Shown here: positions 6,991-15,357 of the stretch, piece by piece
Layout of the letters: the number at the start of each line of letters is the position of its first letter
How positions within the stretch are numbered: position 1 is the stretch's first letter
Assembly: GCA_003354055.1 (NCBI GenBank)
Contig: PIVQ01000022.1
Location: 1-28,921, forward strand
Source: Desulfobacteraceae bacterium
GTDB taxonomy: Bacteria; Desulfobacterota; Desulfobacteria; Desulfobacterales; Desulfobacteraceae
DNA: 28,921 nucleotides
Direction of reading: 5' to 3'
Translations under genes and position numbers: made by a program
The notes under the pieces: generated by a model
The model's database searches: none
Seen by the model: only the letters and a program-made list of their open reading frames with translations
Told to the model about the DNA's origin: nothing

Positions 6991-7551
6991 ATGGAAACAA
7001 AATGGTTTCAAGAATCTTTGAAACAAGTTGAAGCGCAGCGAAATGGCTTCTTGATTTTATCTTTAGGCCTGCTTTTGCTCTGCTTTGTACTCTCTAGCAT
7101 GCTGGCCACAGCTTGGAAAACCAAGCGTGTTTTTCTTGTGCCTCCGACACTAAGCCAGAAAGCCTGGGTTAGTGCTTCACAGTTCGATGCAACCTATATT
7201 CAAGACATGGCCGAATATTTCGCCATGATTAGGCTAAATGTTCAGCCTAAGAACACCAAGGCATATCGAGAATTGCTGTTGCGGTGGGTCGATGCAAAAT
7301 CCTATGAGTCTTTTTCCCATGCTCTTGATACCGAAATCCGCGATATCTTAACTAGAGGCATTACTTCGGTTTTTTCTCTGAAAGGACGTGCAAAAGTTGA
7401 TACATCGCATTTGAAAGCAATTGTTAGGGGCACTATCCAAAAAACCATTGCAGGCCAGCATCTGGATGCGAAAAAATCTAGCTGGCAACTGACTTTTGCT
7501 AATCAGGGCGGGAAGCTTCTGCTCAAAAAATTCAAGGAGATTCAACAATGA
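6991..7551 (+). CDS. traE: Conjugative transfer protein TraE (VirB5/VirB8-like core)
   Basis: A 186-residue inner-membrane protein of the transfer channel, about the length of F TraE (188). The start at 6991 follows TTGGAGAA and lies one base after the traL stop. One membrane helix near residues 17-39 anchors a periplasmic domain. Family marks include FLVPPTLSQKAWV, followed by YIQDMAEYFAMIRLNVQP, which matches the TraE pattern PPTL...WV...Y...M..FF...LNV.P. TraE is needed for pilus assembly and is structurally related to VirB8. The stop overlaps the traV start by four bases (ATGA). Confidence 0.93.
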   Translation: METKWFQESLKQVEAQRNGFLILSLGLLLLCFVLSSMLATAWKTKRVFLVPPTLSQKAWVSASQFDATYIQDMAEYFAMIRLNVQPKNTKAYRELLLRWVDAKSYESFSHALDTEIRDILTRGITSVFSLKGRAKVDTSHLKAIVRGTIQKTIAGQHLDAKKSSWQLTFANQGGKLLLKKFKEIQQ

Positions 7552-7901
7552 AAAGGCTCATCCTAGTCCTCATGTCTCTCGTTCTTTCCGCTTGCTCCAC
7601 AATGTCTTCGACATTTGAGTGCCAAACAGGGCATTGCCAGGACGTACAAACAGTTAACCGCATGGTCAATCGTGGAGACTTTAACAGGGGCGAGGATTCT
7701 GGCAAGTTTTTGGGATGGGATGAACATGGCCAGGGGGCGCATTATGGCAATCTTCGTGTGCCAGAACGTGTGCTGCGCATATGGATTGCATCCTATTCAG
7801 ATGAACAAAACAACTGGCATATGGCTCATACGCTCTACACAGTAGTAGAACATGGGGACTGGTCTCCAAATATCAAAAAGGAAAATGCTCATGCAGATTA
7901 A
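7548..7901 (+). CDS. traV: Outer-membrane lipoprotein TraV (VirB7-like)
   Basis: A 117-residue lipoprotein with lipobox VLSAC (Cys 16), followed by STMSSTFECQ, the TraV pattern in which further Cys residues (24 and 29 here) come soon after the lipidated one. The C-terminal half has RVPERVLRIWIASYSDEQNNWH and a final TVVEHGDW, matching the TraV signature R.PE.V.RIW.APY.D..GNWH. F TraV has 171 residues, so this one is shorter in the middle. TraV anchors TraK to the outer membrane in the core complex. In F it lies after traB; here it precedes traK, and its end overlaps the traK start by 11 bases. Confidence 0.92.
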   Translation: MKRLILVLMSLVLSACSTMSSTFECQTGHCQDVQTVNRMVNRGDFNRGEDSGKFLGWDEHGQGAHYGNLRVPERVLRIWIASYSDEQNNWHMAHTLYTVVEHGDWSPNIKKENAHAD

Positions 7902-8613
7902 AAAAATTTTCATGCTGCAGCTTATCATGCTGCTTCCTCTTCTTTGTATTTACTGCATTGCGCTAGCATCAGGCTCAACAACGGCAATATTCGACAAAAA
8001 CCAAGCTTCAGTTGTTGTGCCCAAAAAAGGTCTTGGGCATGTCCACATCAGAGATACTCGCATACAGAGCGTTCGAGGAAAAAGCAACTGTCTTAGAAGC
8101 CAGTTCGATAGATCGGCTGGCGATTGGTTCTTTCAGATACTGCCAGCTTGTGCAGCTCAACCATTTTCAGTCTTTTTGAAAACTGAAAATGGGCAGCATT
8201 TAGAGCTAAGACTAATTCCTACAGAAGGTGCACCGAGCAATATAGTTCTAGTTCAGAATGGCAATCGCTTGAAGGCTGCACATTGGGAAAAAAGCGGTCC
8301 ATTTGAAGAGCGAATCATTAGTTTAGTGCGTGCGATGTGGCACAACAAAGCACCTGAAGGATTTCGATTGATCATGCCAGAAGGCATGCAGAAAAAGCCA
8401 GTGGGCACTTTTGGTTATCTCTATGAAAAATTTCGGATGGAAGGAGAGAAATTGGTTGGCACCATATATTTGCTTAAAAATCGAAAAAATCACCCTATCC
8501 AAATCAAGGAATATTTTTTTAGAGGGCGCAGAGTCCGTGCTGTTGCACTTGCAGATACTAAAATTCCAGCGCATGGGTCAACAACGGTACTGATCATCGA
8601 AGGGAGGCACTGA
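7891..8613 (+). CDS. traK: Outer-membrane core protein TraK (VirB9/secretin-like)
   Basis: A 240-residue periplasmic or outer-membrane protein, close to F TraK (242). I place the start at the ATG at 7891, nine bases after AAAAAGG; the in-frame ATG at 7885 is only three bases from it and less likely. A hydrophobic export signal covers residues 5-28. The body is beta-rich with few motifs: a central FSVFLKTENG segment, the LRLIPTEGAPSNIVL stretch, and a C terminus with basic EYFFRGRRVRAVAL, typical of the TraK family. TraK forms the outer ring of the core with TraV and TraB. Family assignment rests on moderate similarity plus its place between traV and traC. Confidence 0.9.
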   Translation: MQIKKIFMLQLIMLLPLLCIYCIALASGSTTAIFDKNQASVVVPKKGLGHVHIRDTRIQSVRGKSNCLRSQFDRSAGDWFFQILPACAAQPFSVFLKTENGQHLELRLIPTEGAPSNIVLVQNGNRLKAAHWEKSGPFEERIISLVRAMWHNKAPEGFRLIMPEGMQKKPVGTFGYLYEKFRMEGEKLVGTIYLLKNRKNHPIQIKEYFFRGRRVRAVALADTKIPAHGSTTVLIIEGRH

Positions 8614-8614
8614 A

Positions 8615-11101
8615 ATGCAAAAAATACTCGGACAAGTTGCTAAATTTTGTGGGGAAGAAGAGTTTGAAAAATTTCCAGGCCTGCAATCTGGGCTCAAAGA
8701 AACAATCCCATCTGAAAGTCTTGTACGACATAGGCCTTTAATTCAAGAGTTGCATTTTGTGTCCTGGAATGAAGAAACGGGGATTTTTCAAAACAAAAAT
8801 TCGAGTGGTTTTGCTCTAGAAATCCATCCGCCGTCTTTTGTAGACTCTCAGTCTTTCGACAGTATCTGCACTTGGTTTTTGGCAGCACTGCCAGTGGATG
8901 TAGATTTTCAGTGGCTTTTGCACGCTTCTCCAGACATTAGCCCGTTTCTCAATACGTTTAGGGAGTTTCGTGGCAGAAGCAAAAATCCGACACATACACT
9001 TCTTGCGAAGAAGCGTACCGAGTTCCTCGCAAGCAAAACATGGGATTCGCTAGATCCTCTCTATCCATTGCTGCTGCGCAATTTTCGATTGTTTGCGGTT
9101 GTGTCGGTTGAGACCAGACTTTCAAAAAAAGTAGAGCTTCAATTTTTAGCAGAACGCCTCATGTCGGTGCTAAGAAGTGCACAGTTTCAGCCAAAATTGG
9201 TGTGTGCTACGGCACTTCTCAATCTTGTCCAAGAATGCATTCATCCTGGAAGCGAGACAAGGAATCAAGAGTGGCATCCTCGTGTGCCGTTGTTTGAACA
9301 AATGGCAGATGTTGCAAGCCGTCTAACAGTTCATCCGCACGAACTCTTGTCGGAGCGGATAGACACGGGCGAGATTCGTTCAATCCGTACATTTTCACCA
9401 AGAATGCTGCCCAGCGAATTCTCTCAAAGCTATGTGTCCGAACTCATCGGACAGATGTTTAGTCGAAATTTTCAATTACCATGTCCTGTTTGGGTCAGCT
9501 TAGCCATGCGAACAGCCAATCTAACTTCAAGTCGGCTGCATGCCAAGCGAAAAGTTTTATCGCTTAGGAGGCTTGCGGAGCAAGGATTGTCTCGATTTTT
9601 CCCTGCGATTCCAAGGCATCTTGAGGACTATGAGCATTTTGAGGCAGCACTGAATGCGGGCGACAAAGAATGCAAAGTGTTGATGCAGGTCGTTTTGGTT
9701 GCACCACAAGATTGTGCTGAAGATGCAGAAGCACGCATCAAATCCCTGTATAGCTCATTTGGTTTCAAACTTATTAAAAACAAGTATGTACAGTGCCCAA
9801 GTTGGCTTTCTATACTGCCATTTCGCAGCAGCGAGGGCGCGTTTCATGATGCCCGAATATTTGGCCAAACGCACTCCGCAACACTCAAACAAGCCATACA
9901 TATTGCCCCACTATCTGGCGAATGGAAAGGAAATGGTGCAGGAGGATTAATTTTTGCAGGTCGAAAAGGGCAGGTAGCCACCTGGTGGCCATTCAATAGC
10001 CCTAGCAACTACAATATTTGTGTGGCTGGCACCTCGGGTTCTGGAAAATCTGTTTTGATTCAGGAGCTTGCCAGTTCTATTTTGGCTGCTGGGGGTCGTG
10101 TTTGGATCATAGATTCGGGGCGATCTTTTGAAAAACTGTGCAGCCTCATGTCTGGTACTTTCTTATCTTTTGAGGCTGGCAAAAAAATCAGTCTCAACCC
10201 TTTTTCTAATATTGAGAAGCTCGACTTTGAGCAGCAGGAATTGCTAAAAAGCCTAATTTGCGCGATGGCACGGCCAAACTGCTCAGTTTCGAGGGAGGAA
10301 GAAAACCGCATTGAGCAAGCAGTGTCTGCAGTATGGCAAGACAAGGGTGCTGACGCCTCCTTAGAAGACGTTGTAGTTTGGCTTTCGAGCCATGAAAACA
10401 AAGTTTGTCGGGATATTGGTTTGCTGCTATATCCATACGGGCCAGAGGGGAGGTATCGCGACTATTTTTCAGGTAAGAGCAACTGGAACGTGGACGATGC
10501 TTTTTTTCTCTTAGAGCTTCAAGAGCTACAAAATAGCCCCGAATTACAAAAGATGGTACTGCTAATGGTGATTTTTCGTATCTATAGTGCAATGTGTCTT
10601 GGCGACAAAAGCCAAGTGAAATGTTGCATTGTAGATGAGGCTCATGGCCTTCTAGACCAAGGAGCCGCCACCTTCATTGAGAAAGGATATCGGACAGCCC
10701 GAAAATACAATACATCATTTGTATCCATTTCGCAAAGCGTGTCAGATTTTAAAGCAAGCGCGACAGGAGAGGTGATTTGGGCAAATTCAGCACACAAGAT
10801 CTGTTTCAAACAAACAGACTCTATTGTGGCAAAAATGCGCAAGGACGGAGATATTCAGGATTCGGATTTCATTCAAAAACTGCACAACACCTTGGAAAGC
10901 AGCCCCCTCTTTTCAGAGTTCATCATCCATAGCCCTGGTGGGGCGTCTATTCATAGGCTAATTCTAGACTCCTATTCACGACTGCTGTACTCCTCCAGCG
11001 CAGAGGATTTTGCTGCGGTTAAGGAGTTGATGGACAGAGGCTATAGCTGTGGGGATGCAATCGAATTAATTGTCGAAGGAGGCGAAAAAAATGTTAGATA
11101 A
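8615..11101 (+). CDS. traC: Pilus assembly ATPase TraC (VirB4 family)
   Basis: A cytoplasmic ATPase of 828 residues (F TraC 875) that powers pilus assembly. The N-terminal half is the VirB4-type domain; the C-terminal half is RecA-like with Walker A GTSGSGKS (472-479) and Walker B ending in VDEAHG with D674 and E675. The start at 8615 has GGGAGG just upstream and lies one base after the traK stop. After Walker A come the expected WIIDSGRSFEKLC and SLNPFSNI segments. Its last 11 bases overlap the start of the small traB-like ORF (ATG at 11091). In F, traC follows traV; here traK comes between. Confidence 0.97.
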   Translation: MQKILGQVAKFCGEEEFEKFPGLQSGLKETIPSESLVRHRPLIQELHFVSWNEETGIFQNKNSSGFALEIHPPSFVDSQSFDSICTWFLAALPVDVDFQWLLHASPDISPFLNTFREFRGRSKNPTHTLLAKKRTEFLASKTWDSLDPLYPLLLRNFRLFAVVSVETRLSKKVELQFLAERLMSVLRSAQFQPKLVCATALLNLVQECIHPGSETRNQEWHPRVPLFEQMADVASRLTVHPHELLSERIDTGEIRSIRTFSPRMLPSEFSQSYVSELIGQMFSRNFQLPCPVWVSLAMRTANLTSSRLHAKRKVLSLRRLAEQGLSRFFPAIPRHLEDYEHFEAALNAGDKECKVLMQVVLVAPQDCAEDAEARIKSLYSSFGFKLIKNKYVQCPSWLSILPFRSSEGAFHDARIFGQTHSATLKQAIHIAPLSGEWKGNGAGGLIFAGRKGQVATWWPFNSPSNYNICVAGTSGSGKSVLIQELASSILAAGGRVWIIDSGRSFEKLCSLMSGTFLSFEAGKKISLNPFSNIEKLDFEQQELLKSLICAMARPNCSVSREEENRIEQAVSAVWQDKGADASLEDVVVWLSSHENKVCRDIGLLLYPYGPEGRYRDYFSGKSNWNVDDAFFLLELQELQNSPELQKMVLLMVIFRIYSAMCLGDKSQVKCCIVDEAHGLLDQGAATFIEKGYRTARKYNTSFVSISQSVSDFKASATGEVIWANSAHKICFKQTDSIVAKMRKDGDIQDSDFIQKLHNTLESSPLFSEFIIHSPGGASIHRLILDSYSRLLYSSSAEDFAAVKELMDRGYSCGDAIELIVEGGEKNVR

Positions 11102-11391
11102 AAAACAAGAAAAAACGAAGCAGCCCGTATTCTCCAAAAAAAAGCAGTTCATTACGCCAGCTGTAGTTGCTCTGCTGGTTTTCTTGGCGTTAGTGGTGCT
11201 GCCAAGCCAAAAACCAATGCCAAAGAAGGAGGCTTCGCAAAAAAATGTTAGATGAAAAACAAGAAAAAAAGAAGCAGCCCGCATTCTCAAAAAAAATCAA
11301 AAAAAAACAGTTTGTTGCACTGGTTGTAGTCGTTGCGATGGTTTGCTTAGCGATAGGCGTACTGCCAAGCCACAAACCAACGCCAAAGAAG
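11075..11391 (+). repeat. Partial tandem duplication of the traB 5' end
   Basis: Copy 1 spans about 11075-11228 and copy 2 about 11225-11391. The two ATG codons are 154 bases apart, so the copies lie in different frames, and the second copy has three extra codons after the Lys-rich head. Ribosome binding sites GAAGGAGGC occur at 11075-11083 and 11225-11233. Both starts sit in the same overlap, ATGTTAGATAA and ATGTTAGATGA, each closing the upstream frame. Confidence 0.8.
11091..11255 (+). CDS. 54-residue duplicate of the TraB N-terminal membrane anchor
   Basis: This short ORF encodes a Lys-rich head (MLDKKQEKTKQPVFSKKK), one membrane helix (about 22-40) and a basic tail. It is a partial copy of the start of the following traB: head, helix and the LPSxKPxPKK end all match. 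At DNA level the first 44 bases differ from traB at 3 positions, and bases 11199-11228 differ from 11362-11391 at 2 of 30, while the helix core has diverged more. It has its own GAAGGAGGC site, overlaps the traC stop by 11 bases and ends inside the traB start region (ATGTTAGATGA). It may be translated as a small inner-membrane peptide or just couple traB translation. In F, trbI occupies the slot after traC, but this is clearly TraB-derived. Confidence 0.7.
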   Translation: MLDKKQEKTKQPVFSKKKQFITPAVVALLVFLALVVLPSQKPMPKKEASQKNVR

Positions 11392-12426
11392 ATGCCACAA
11401 AAAATAGAAGTTGTATCGATAGACCCCGCAGTGAAAAAAGATGAAGAGAATGTAGCCGTGGTGAAAAAAGTTGAAAAGAGTTTTGGTGATTTGCAATACG
11501 AAAACAAACAATTGCATGTCAAAGAGGATGCCAAGCTCGAATCGCTCCAAAAAACAGTTTTGGCACTCAAAGAGAGTCTCAAGAAACAGGCTGTACAATT
11601 GGCAGAAATTTCTGCACAGAAATTGAGAAAAATACCCCAAAACAAAAAGACTTCAAAACGAGACGAATCTGAGCAAATGAAAGTCTGGAAAGCAAATCTT
11701 TTGGCCAAAAAGGAGAAAAAGAAAAATATACGTACCACAAAAAACTATGTGCTTGGCGGAACTATCGCACGTGCTGTTGTTCTAGGTGGGGCAGATGTTG
11801 GCGCGGGAGTTCGAAGCCAAGCGAATCCAAATACTATGCTGCTACGCATATTGAATGATGGGGATATGCCGGGTCCTGCAAAAAGCCACTTAAAAAATTG
11901 CGTTGTTATCGCTTCTGTAAGTGGGGATATCTCAAGTGAGCGTGGTTTTGTCCGAGCTGAAAGTATTAATTGCAGTTGGCCAAATGGGCGCATTTTTGAA
12001 AAAAACATCAAGGCGGTTGTATTCGGCATCGATGGGAAAGAGGGTATACGCGGAAGGGCTGTTTTTCGCGAGGGAAGTATTCTCAAGCATGCGTTTTTGG
12101 CGGGAGCGATCGGAAGCATGTCTAAAGCTGCAGCCCAGACGATGACAACGCCGATTTCTCTGGCGGACGGATTTAGGAAAACTGTATTGCCAAAGGATGT
12201 TCTGAGTTTTGGAGCAGCACAAGGCACAGGGGACGCTATGAGCCAACTGGCTCAATATCACATCAAGAGGGCTGAAATGTATCACCCGATCATTCAGCTC
12301 AAGTCTGGTCAGCTCGTAGCAATCATATTTAAGCGTGGCTTTTCATTTGAGGAGGTGGATGATGTAGGGCGCAATGCTCTAGCCAACAGTTTCAAAATAG
12401 GTGGGGAGGCGACAAATGATGTTTAA
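11245..12426 (+). CDS. traB: Core channel protein TraB (VirB10 family)
   Basis: A 393-residue inner-membrane protein spanning the periplasm (F TraB 475). A Lys-rich cytoplasmic head is followed by a membrane helix at about 23-40, a linker, a coiled coil around residues 90-120 (KLESLQKTVLALKESLKKQ), a basic stretch, and a C-terminal VirB10-like beta domain with NTMLLRILNDGDMPGPAKSH, then CVVIASVSGDISSERGFVRA and an AFLAGAIGSMSKAAAQ helix typical of TraB. It links inner and outer membranes in the core complex. The start overlaps the stop of the duplicated ORF by 11 bases. In F, traB lies between traK and traV; here it comes after traC. A-runs near 11288-11308 are possible slippage points, but the frame is intact. 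Confidence 0.95.
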   Translation: MLDEKQEKKKQPAFSKKIKKKQFVALVVVVAMVCLAIGVLPSHKPTPKKMPQKIEVVSIDPAVKKDEENVAVVKKVEKSFGDLQYENKQLHVKEDAKLESLQKTVLALKESLKKQAVQLAEISAQKLRKIPQNKKTSKRDESEQMKVWKANLLAKKEKKKNIRTTKNYVLGGTIARAVVLGGADVGAGVRSQANPNTMLLRILNDGDMPGPAKSHLKNCVVIASVSGDISSERGFVRAESINCSWPNGRIFEKNIKAVVFGIDGKEGIRGRAVFREGSILKHAFLAGAIGSMSKAAAQTMTTPISLADGFRKTVLPKDVLSFGAAQGTGDAMSQLAQYHIKRAEMYHPIIQLKSGQLVAIIFKRGFSFEEVDDVGRNALANSFKIGGEATNDV

Positions 12427-13036
12427 GCATCTCATTATGGGGCTGAGCCTGCTTTTTTCAAGTCATCTTTGGGCTGTCACTTTTAAAGATTTGGGGGAAA
12501 TTGGCACTGTTTTTGCAATAGCAGAAACAGATCCGCGCGATGCTCTGAAGAAAGCAAAAAGCCTATCGATTGAACACGTGAGCCCCTCATTTCGCAAAGA
12601 TGAACCATTTCCGCTAAAAAAATCGAGGATGCTAACAAGAGGCTCAACGGTATACTACTACGAGACAAAATTTGAGTCTAGAGGAGATTCCAATGGCAAG
12701 CTTCTCGCAAAGAGTGGGCAAACCATTAATATCCTCAAGTCTGGCTTGCCATTTGAGCGCGTGCTCGTTTTCTATGATGCACGGGATGCTGAGCAGCTCA
12801 AAAATCTAAAAGCCCGCCTCAAATCAAAAATGATTGAGCGCGCTAATCTGAGAGTCATCCTAACTGGGGGTTCTGTCCAAGAGGCTCAAAAGGACTGGAA
12901 TATTCCAGTCTTCGCAGACCAGCAAGGAAAAATAATTGAAAAGCTAGGCATTCATCATATGCCTGCAATTGTTGAGAGAGAAGCTGACCGCCTCAAAATC
13001 ACTGAGATTGGGGAGGATGCAAATGAGCCTCAATAG
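12416..13036 (+). CDS. traW: Pilus assembly protein TraW
   Basis: A periplasmic protein of 206 residues (F TraW 210) specific to F-type systems and needed for pilus formation with TraU and TrbC. A signal peptide ends near LWA, followed by VTFKDLGEIGTVFAIAETD, the TraW N-terminal signature. The C-terminal half carries RVLVFYDARD, VRVILTGG-like segments and WNIPVFADQQGKIIEKLGI, followed by MPAIVERE, the usual thioredoxin-like tail of the family. The start ATG at 12416 (or 12419) follows GGGGAGG and overlaps the traB stop by 11 bases. Confidence 0.93.
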   Translation: MMFKHLIMGLSLLFSSHLWAVTFKDLGEIGTVFAIAETDPRDALKKAKSLSIEHVSPSFRKDEPFPLKKSRMLTRGSTVYYYETKFESRGDSNGKLLAKSGQTINILKSGLPFERVLVFYDARDAEQLKNLKARLKSKMIERANLRVILTGGSVQEAQKDWNIPVFADQQGKIIEKLGIHHMPAIVEREADRLKITEIGEDANEPQ

Positions 13037-14048
13037 AAAACATTTGCAATTAGCAGTGCATATTTTGCTTGCCTTGGCTGTAGGTTTTGCTATTTGCAAC
13101 AGCTTGCCAGCCTCAGCCAGCAAGCTCTGCAAGGGTCGAATACTAAATCCAATTTCTGATGTAGATTGGGATGGACTATTTCCAATTACTATTGGGGGGT
13201 TGCTGAAATTTTCTGGTGAAAATCCTGACACTGAAAATCCTGGCTCGCCCGTCTGTATGTGTTCAAATGAAAATGGCCTTACGCCTGTGCGCATTGGCCT
13301 GTCTTTGGGCTATTGGGAGCCAATAGCTTTGATTGAAGTTGTTCGACATCCTGGATGTTTTCCAAGCTTGGGAGGCATTTCATTTCCTATTGGTTCGGGA
13401 CAAGGCGGGAGCTGGAGAAATACCTTTGGCCGAGAGGGGCAAGCGAATTCTTTCTATCATGTCCACTATTATCCGTTTCCAGCCCTGTCGCTGTTGAATG
13501 CGGGTCTAGACGTAGCATGTATGTCTAGCAGCTTGAACCTGAGTTGGTTCTCTGAATTCGACCCCAGTTGGCGCGATGATCAATTGGCCATGATTCTTAA
13601 TCCTGAGGCTGTTCTATTTGCTACTCCTGCAGCTCAAGCAGTTTGCGCAGCCGATGCGACTGCTGTATTGGTTAAAAAATTGCCTATCGACAAACTTTTT
13701 TGGTGCGCTGGAACCCAGGGTGGCATGTATCCGCTAGATGGATACACCAGAGGATTAGGGGGCATACGCTCAGCATTGCTTTTGGCTGAAAGAATGCTTT
13801 TCAAACTGCATCGAATGCATATGATGCAGGACTCCGTTGGCAGTGATGGTGTGGATTTGTGCCGTATGCATAGTTTGCCACTATTGCCCAAATCTCGCTA
13901 TCGCCTACAGATGGTGTATCCAAAAAAACGTAAGGCCGAGCCAATTGGCCGATATACGGATAGTGCCTATGCGGGTGTTTTGCGACCAGACGGTGGAGAG
14001 GATTTTGTATTTCTAGTCTGGAGGAAAAGAAATTGTTGCGCTTTTTGA
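13023..14048 (+). CDS. traU: Pilus assembly / DNA transfer protein TraU
   Basis: A 341-residue secreted protein (F TraU 330), Cys-rich, needed for DNA transfer and pilus assembly. A signal peptide is followed by CKGRILNPISDVDWDGLFPITIGG, the most conserved TraU segment. Other marks are CMCSNENGLTPVRIGLSLGYWEP, GYWEPIALIEVVRHPGCFPSLGG, YYPFPALSLLNAG and a C-terminal FWCAGTQGGMYPLDG. The ATG at 13023 has GGGGAGG just upstream and overlaps the traW end by 14 bases. The many Cys residues imply oxidative folding, plausibly helped by TraF. Confidence 0.97.
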   Translation: MSLNRKHLQLAVHILLALAVGFAICNSLPASASKLCKGRILNPISDVDWDGLFPITIGGLLKFSGENPDTENPGSPVCMCSNENGLTPVRIGLSLGYWEPIALIEVVRHPGCFPSLGGISFPIGSGQGGSWRNTFGREGQANSFYHVHYYPFPALSLLNAGLDVACMSSSLNLSWFSEFDPSWRDDQLAMILNPEAVLFATPAAQAVCAADATAVLVKKLPIDKLFWCAGTQGGMYPLDGYTRGLGGIRSALLLAERMLFKLHRMHMMQDSVGSDGVDLCRMHSLPLLPKSRYRLQMVYPKKRKAEPIGRYTDSAYAGVLRPDGGEDFVFLVWRKRNCCAF

Positions 14049-14419
14049 GAAAAAACTGCTTGGCGTTTATTTTGCTAGGTTTTGCTTGTGTTTCTAATGC
14101 TGCTAGCAGCCAACCACCAATTGTGTTTGTTTCGTTTTCTATGCCAGAGGCGAGCTTGCGCGCATTGAAAGTACAGTCTGAGGATGTTGGTGCGGTGCTC
14201 ATATTTAGAGGATTCCATAGAAATTCTTTGAAAAGGACAGTTGCTGAGATCCAGCGCATTTTTGAGCTGAAAGCATCAGACAAAACAACAATACAAATTA
14301 ATCCGCTACTTTTCTCAGAATACAACATTGAGCAGGTGCCCTGTGTAGTTCATGAAGCAAAGAAAATTTGTGGAAATGTCCCCCTGATAACTGCTTTAGA
14401 AAAAATCCAGGGAGGTTAG
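14033..14419 (+). CDS. trbC: Pilus assembly protein TrbC
   Basis: A periplasmic protein of 128 residues that works with TraW in F-pilus assembly; F TrbC has 212, so this is a short form. The start is TTG at 14033, placed by the strong GGAGGAAAA site just before it; it overlaps the traU end by 16 bases. A signal peptide (FILLGFACVSNA) precedes PPIVFVSFSMPEASLRAL, the defining TrbC motif, then GAVLIFRGFHRNSLKRT and INPLLFSEYNIEQVPCVV. The thioredoxin-like arrangement of VSFSMP and a later VP is seen, without a CxxC pair. It is followed by traN after two bases. Confidence 0.93.
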   Translation: MLRFLRKNCLAFILLGFACVSNAASSQPPIVFVSFSMPEASLRALKVQSEDVGAVLIFRGFHRNSLKRTVAEIQRIFELKASDKTTIQINPLLFSEYNIEQVPCVVHEAKKICGNVPLITALEKIQGG

Positions 14420-14421
14420 GC

Positions 14422-15357
14422 ATGAAAATTTTAGCACCACTGACCCTTGGGTTGGTTCTTTGTTTTTTTGTGTCTGCTTTTGCAGAAGGAGCAGATTTTT
14501 TGCAAGAGCTTGAAAAGCTAGGACAAATGCCGATGGATGAGGCGGGCTTGGATGCGCTTCAAATTGCTGGCGAAAAAGCACTCAATGAGTGTGAGAGGGA
14601 TGCTTGCGTAGCTGCAAAAAAGAAAGTGCTCAAAAGAGATGAAAAAACTGGCGAAGCACTGCCAATTGAGAGGCAAACTCAGATTTTTGACAAGGAGACC
14701 GTCCGTGCCTTGGAAAAGGCTCAGAAACAAGGAGAAAATGCAGATAGTTCAATACTGCAAAATATGCCAGATATCCCGCCTGCCAAAGAAGTTGAAAATA
14801 GGCCAGCGAATGAGGCGTTGACGCAGCTACTAGCTGCCAAAGGTGGTGCAAACACTGCTTTAGATGAGGAGACGGGCGAAACATTACTTTTTGTAGGACA
14901 ATCGGCAGAGTGCTCAGAAGGTGGCGCAAATTTCCGAAATTGTTGCAAGAAAAAAGGCTGGGGACTCGACCTCTCATTGGCACATTGCAACAAGCAAGAA
15001 AAAGAACTAGGAGAGGCGCGCAGTCAAGGCCGAGCAATCCAAGTTGGTCGGTTCTGCGCACATCATAGTTTTCTAGGTTGCACTAGCCATCACGAAAGTT
15101 GGTGTATTTTCCCGTCCAAGCTGGCACGTATCATCCAGGAGCAAGGACGCTTGAAACAGCTTGGCATTTCTTTTGGACATGGCCACCACCCCGATTGTAG
15201 TGGTATTCGCCCAGACGACTATAAAGGCATCAATTTTTCTCAGATCGATCTAACAGCAGCCTTTTCAGAAACAAGTGATATGTTTCCCCAATTGGATTCG
15301 ATGCAATCCAATTTTGTTACTGAAATTGGAAAAAAAGCTAGGGAGGAGGAGCGTTGA
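14422..15357 (+). CDS. traN: Mating-pair stabilisation adhesin TraN (short form)
   Basis: An outer-membrane protein that contacts the recipient surface. It has 311 residues against 602 for F TraN. A signal peptide ends in SAFA near residue 21. The first 160 residues are charged and helical. The Cys-rich C-terminal core is clear: CSEGGANFRNCCKKKGWG, then FPSKLARIIQEQGRLKQLG, then HPDCSGIRPDDYKGINFSQ, all typical of TraN. What is missing is the large variable tip domain that in F meets OmpA. The start has GGGAGG at 14410-14415. The stop overlaps the traF TTG start by four bases. TraN sits in its usual place between trbC and traF. Confidence 0.9.
   Translation: MKILAPLTLGLVLCFFVSAFAEGADFLQELEKLGQMPMDEAGLDALQIAGEKALNECERDACVAAKKKVLKRDEKTGEALPIERQTQIFDKETVRALEKAQKQGENADSSILQNMPDIPPAKEVENRPANEALTQLLAAKGGANTALDEETGETLLFVGQSAECSEGGANFRNCCKKKGWGLDLSLAHCNKQEKELGEARSQGRAIQVGRFCAHHSFLGCTSHHESWCIFPSKLARIIQEQGRLKQLGISFGHGHHPDCSGIRPDDYKGINFSQIDLTAAFSETSDMFPQLDSMQSNFVTEIGKKAREEER

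Noticed and set aside
11270..11320. Possible frameshift at A-runs near the start of traB
   Set aside because: The frame stays open for 393 codons with TraB motifs in order, so no frameshift is needed. The second start is explained by the tandem duplication.
11347..11738. Minus-strand frames opposite traB
   Set aside because: They are Phe/Ser/Cys-rich mirror images of the Lys-rich traB linker and have no start signals.
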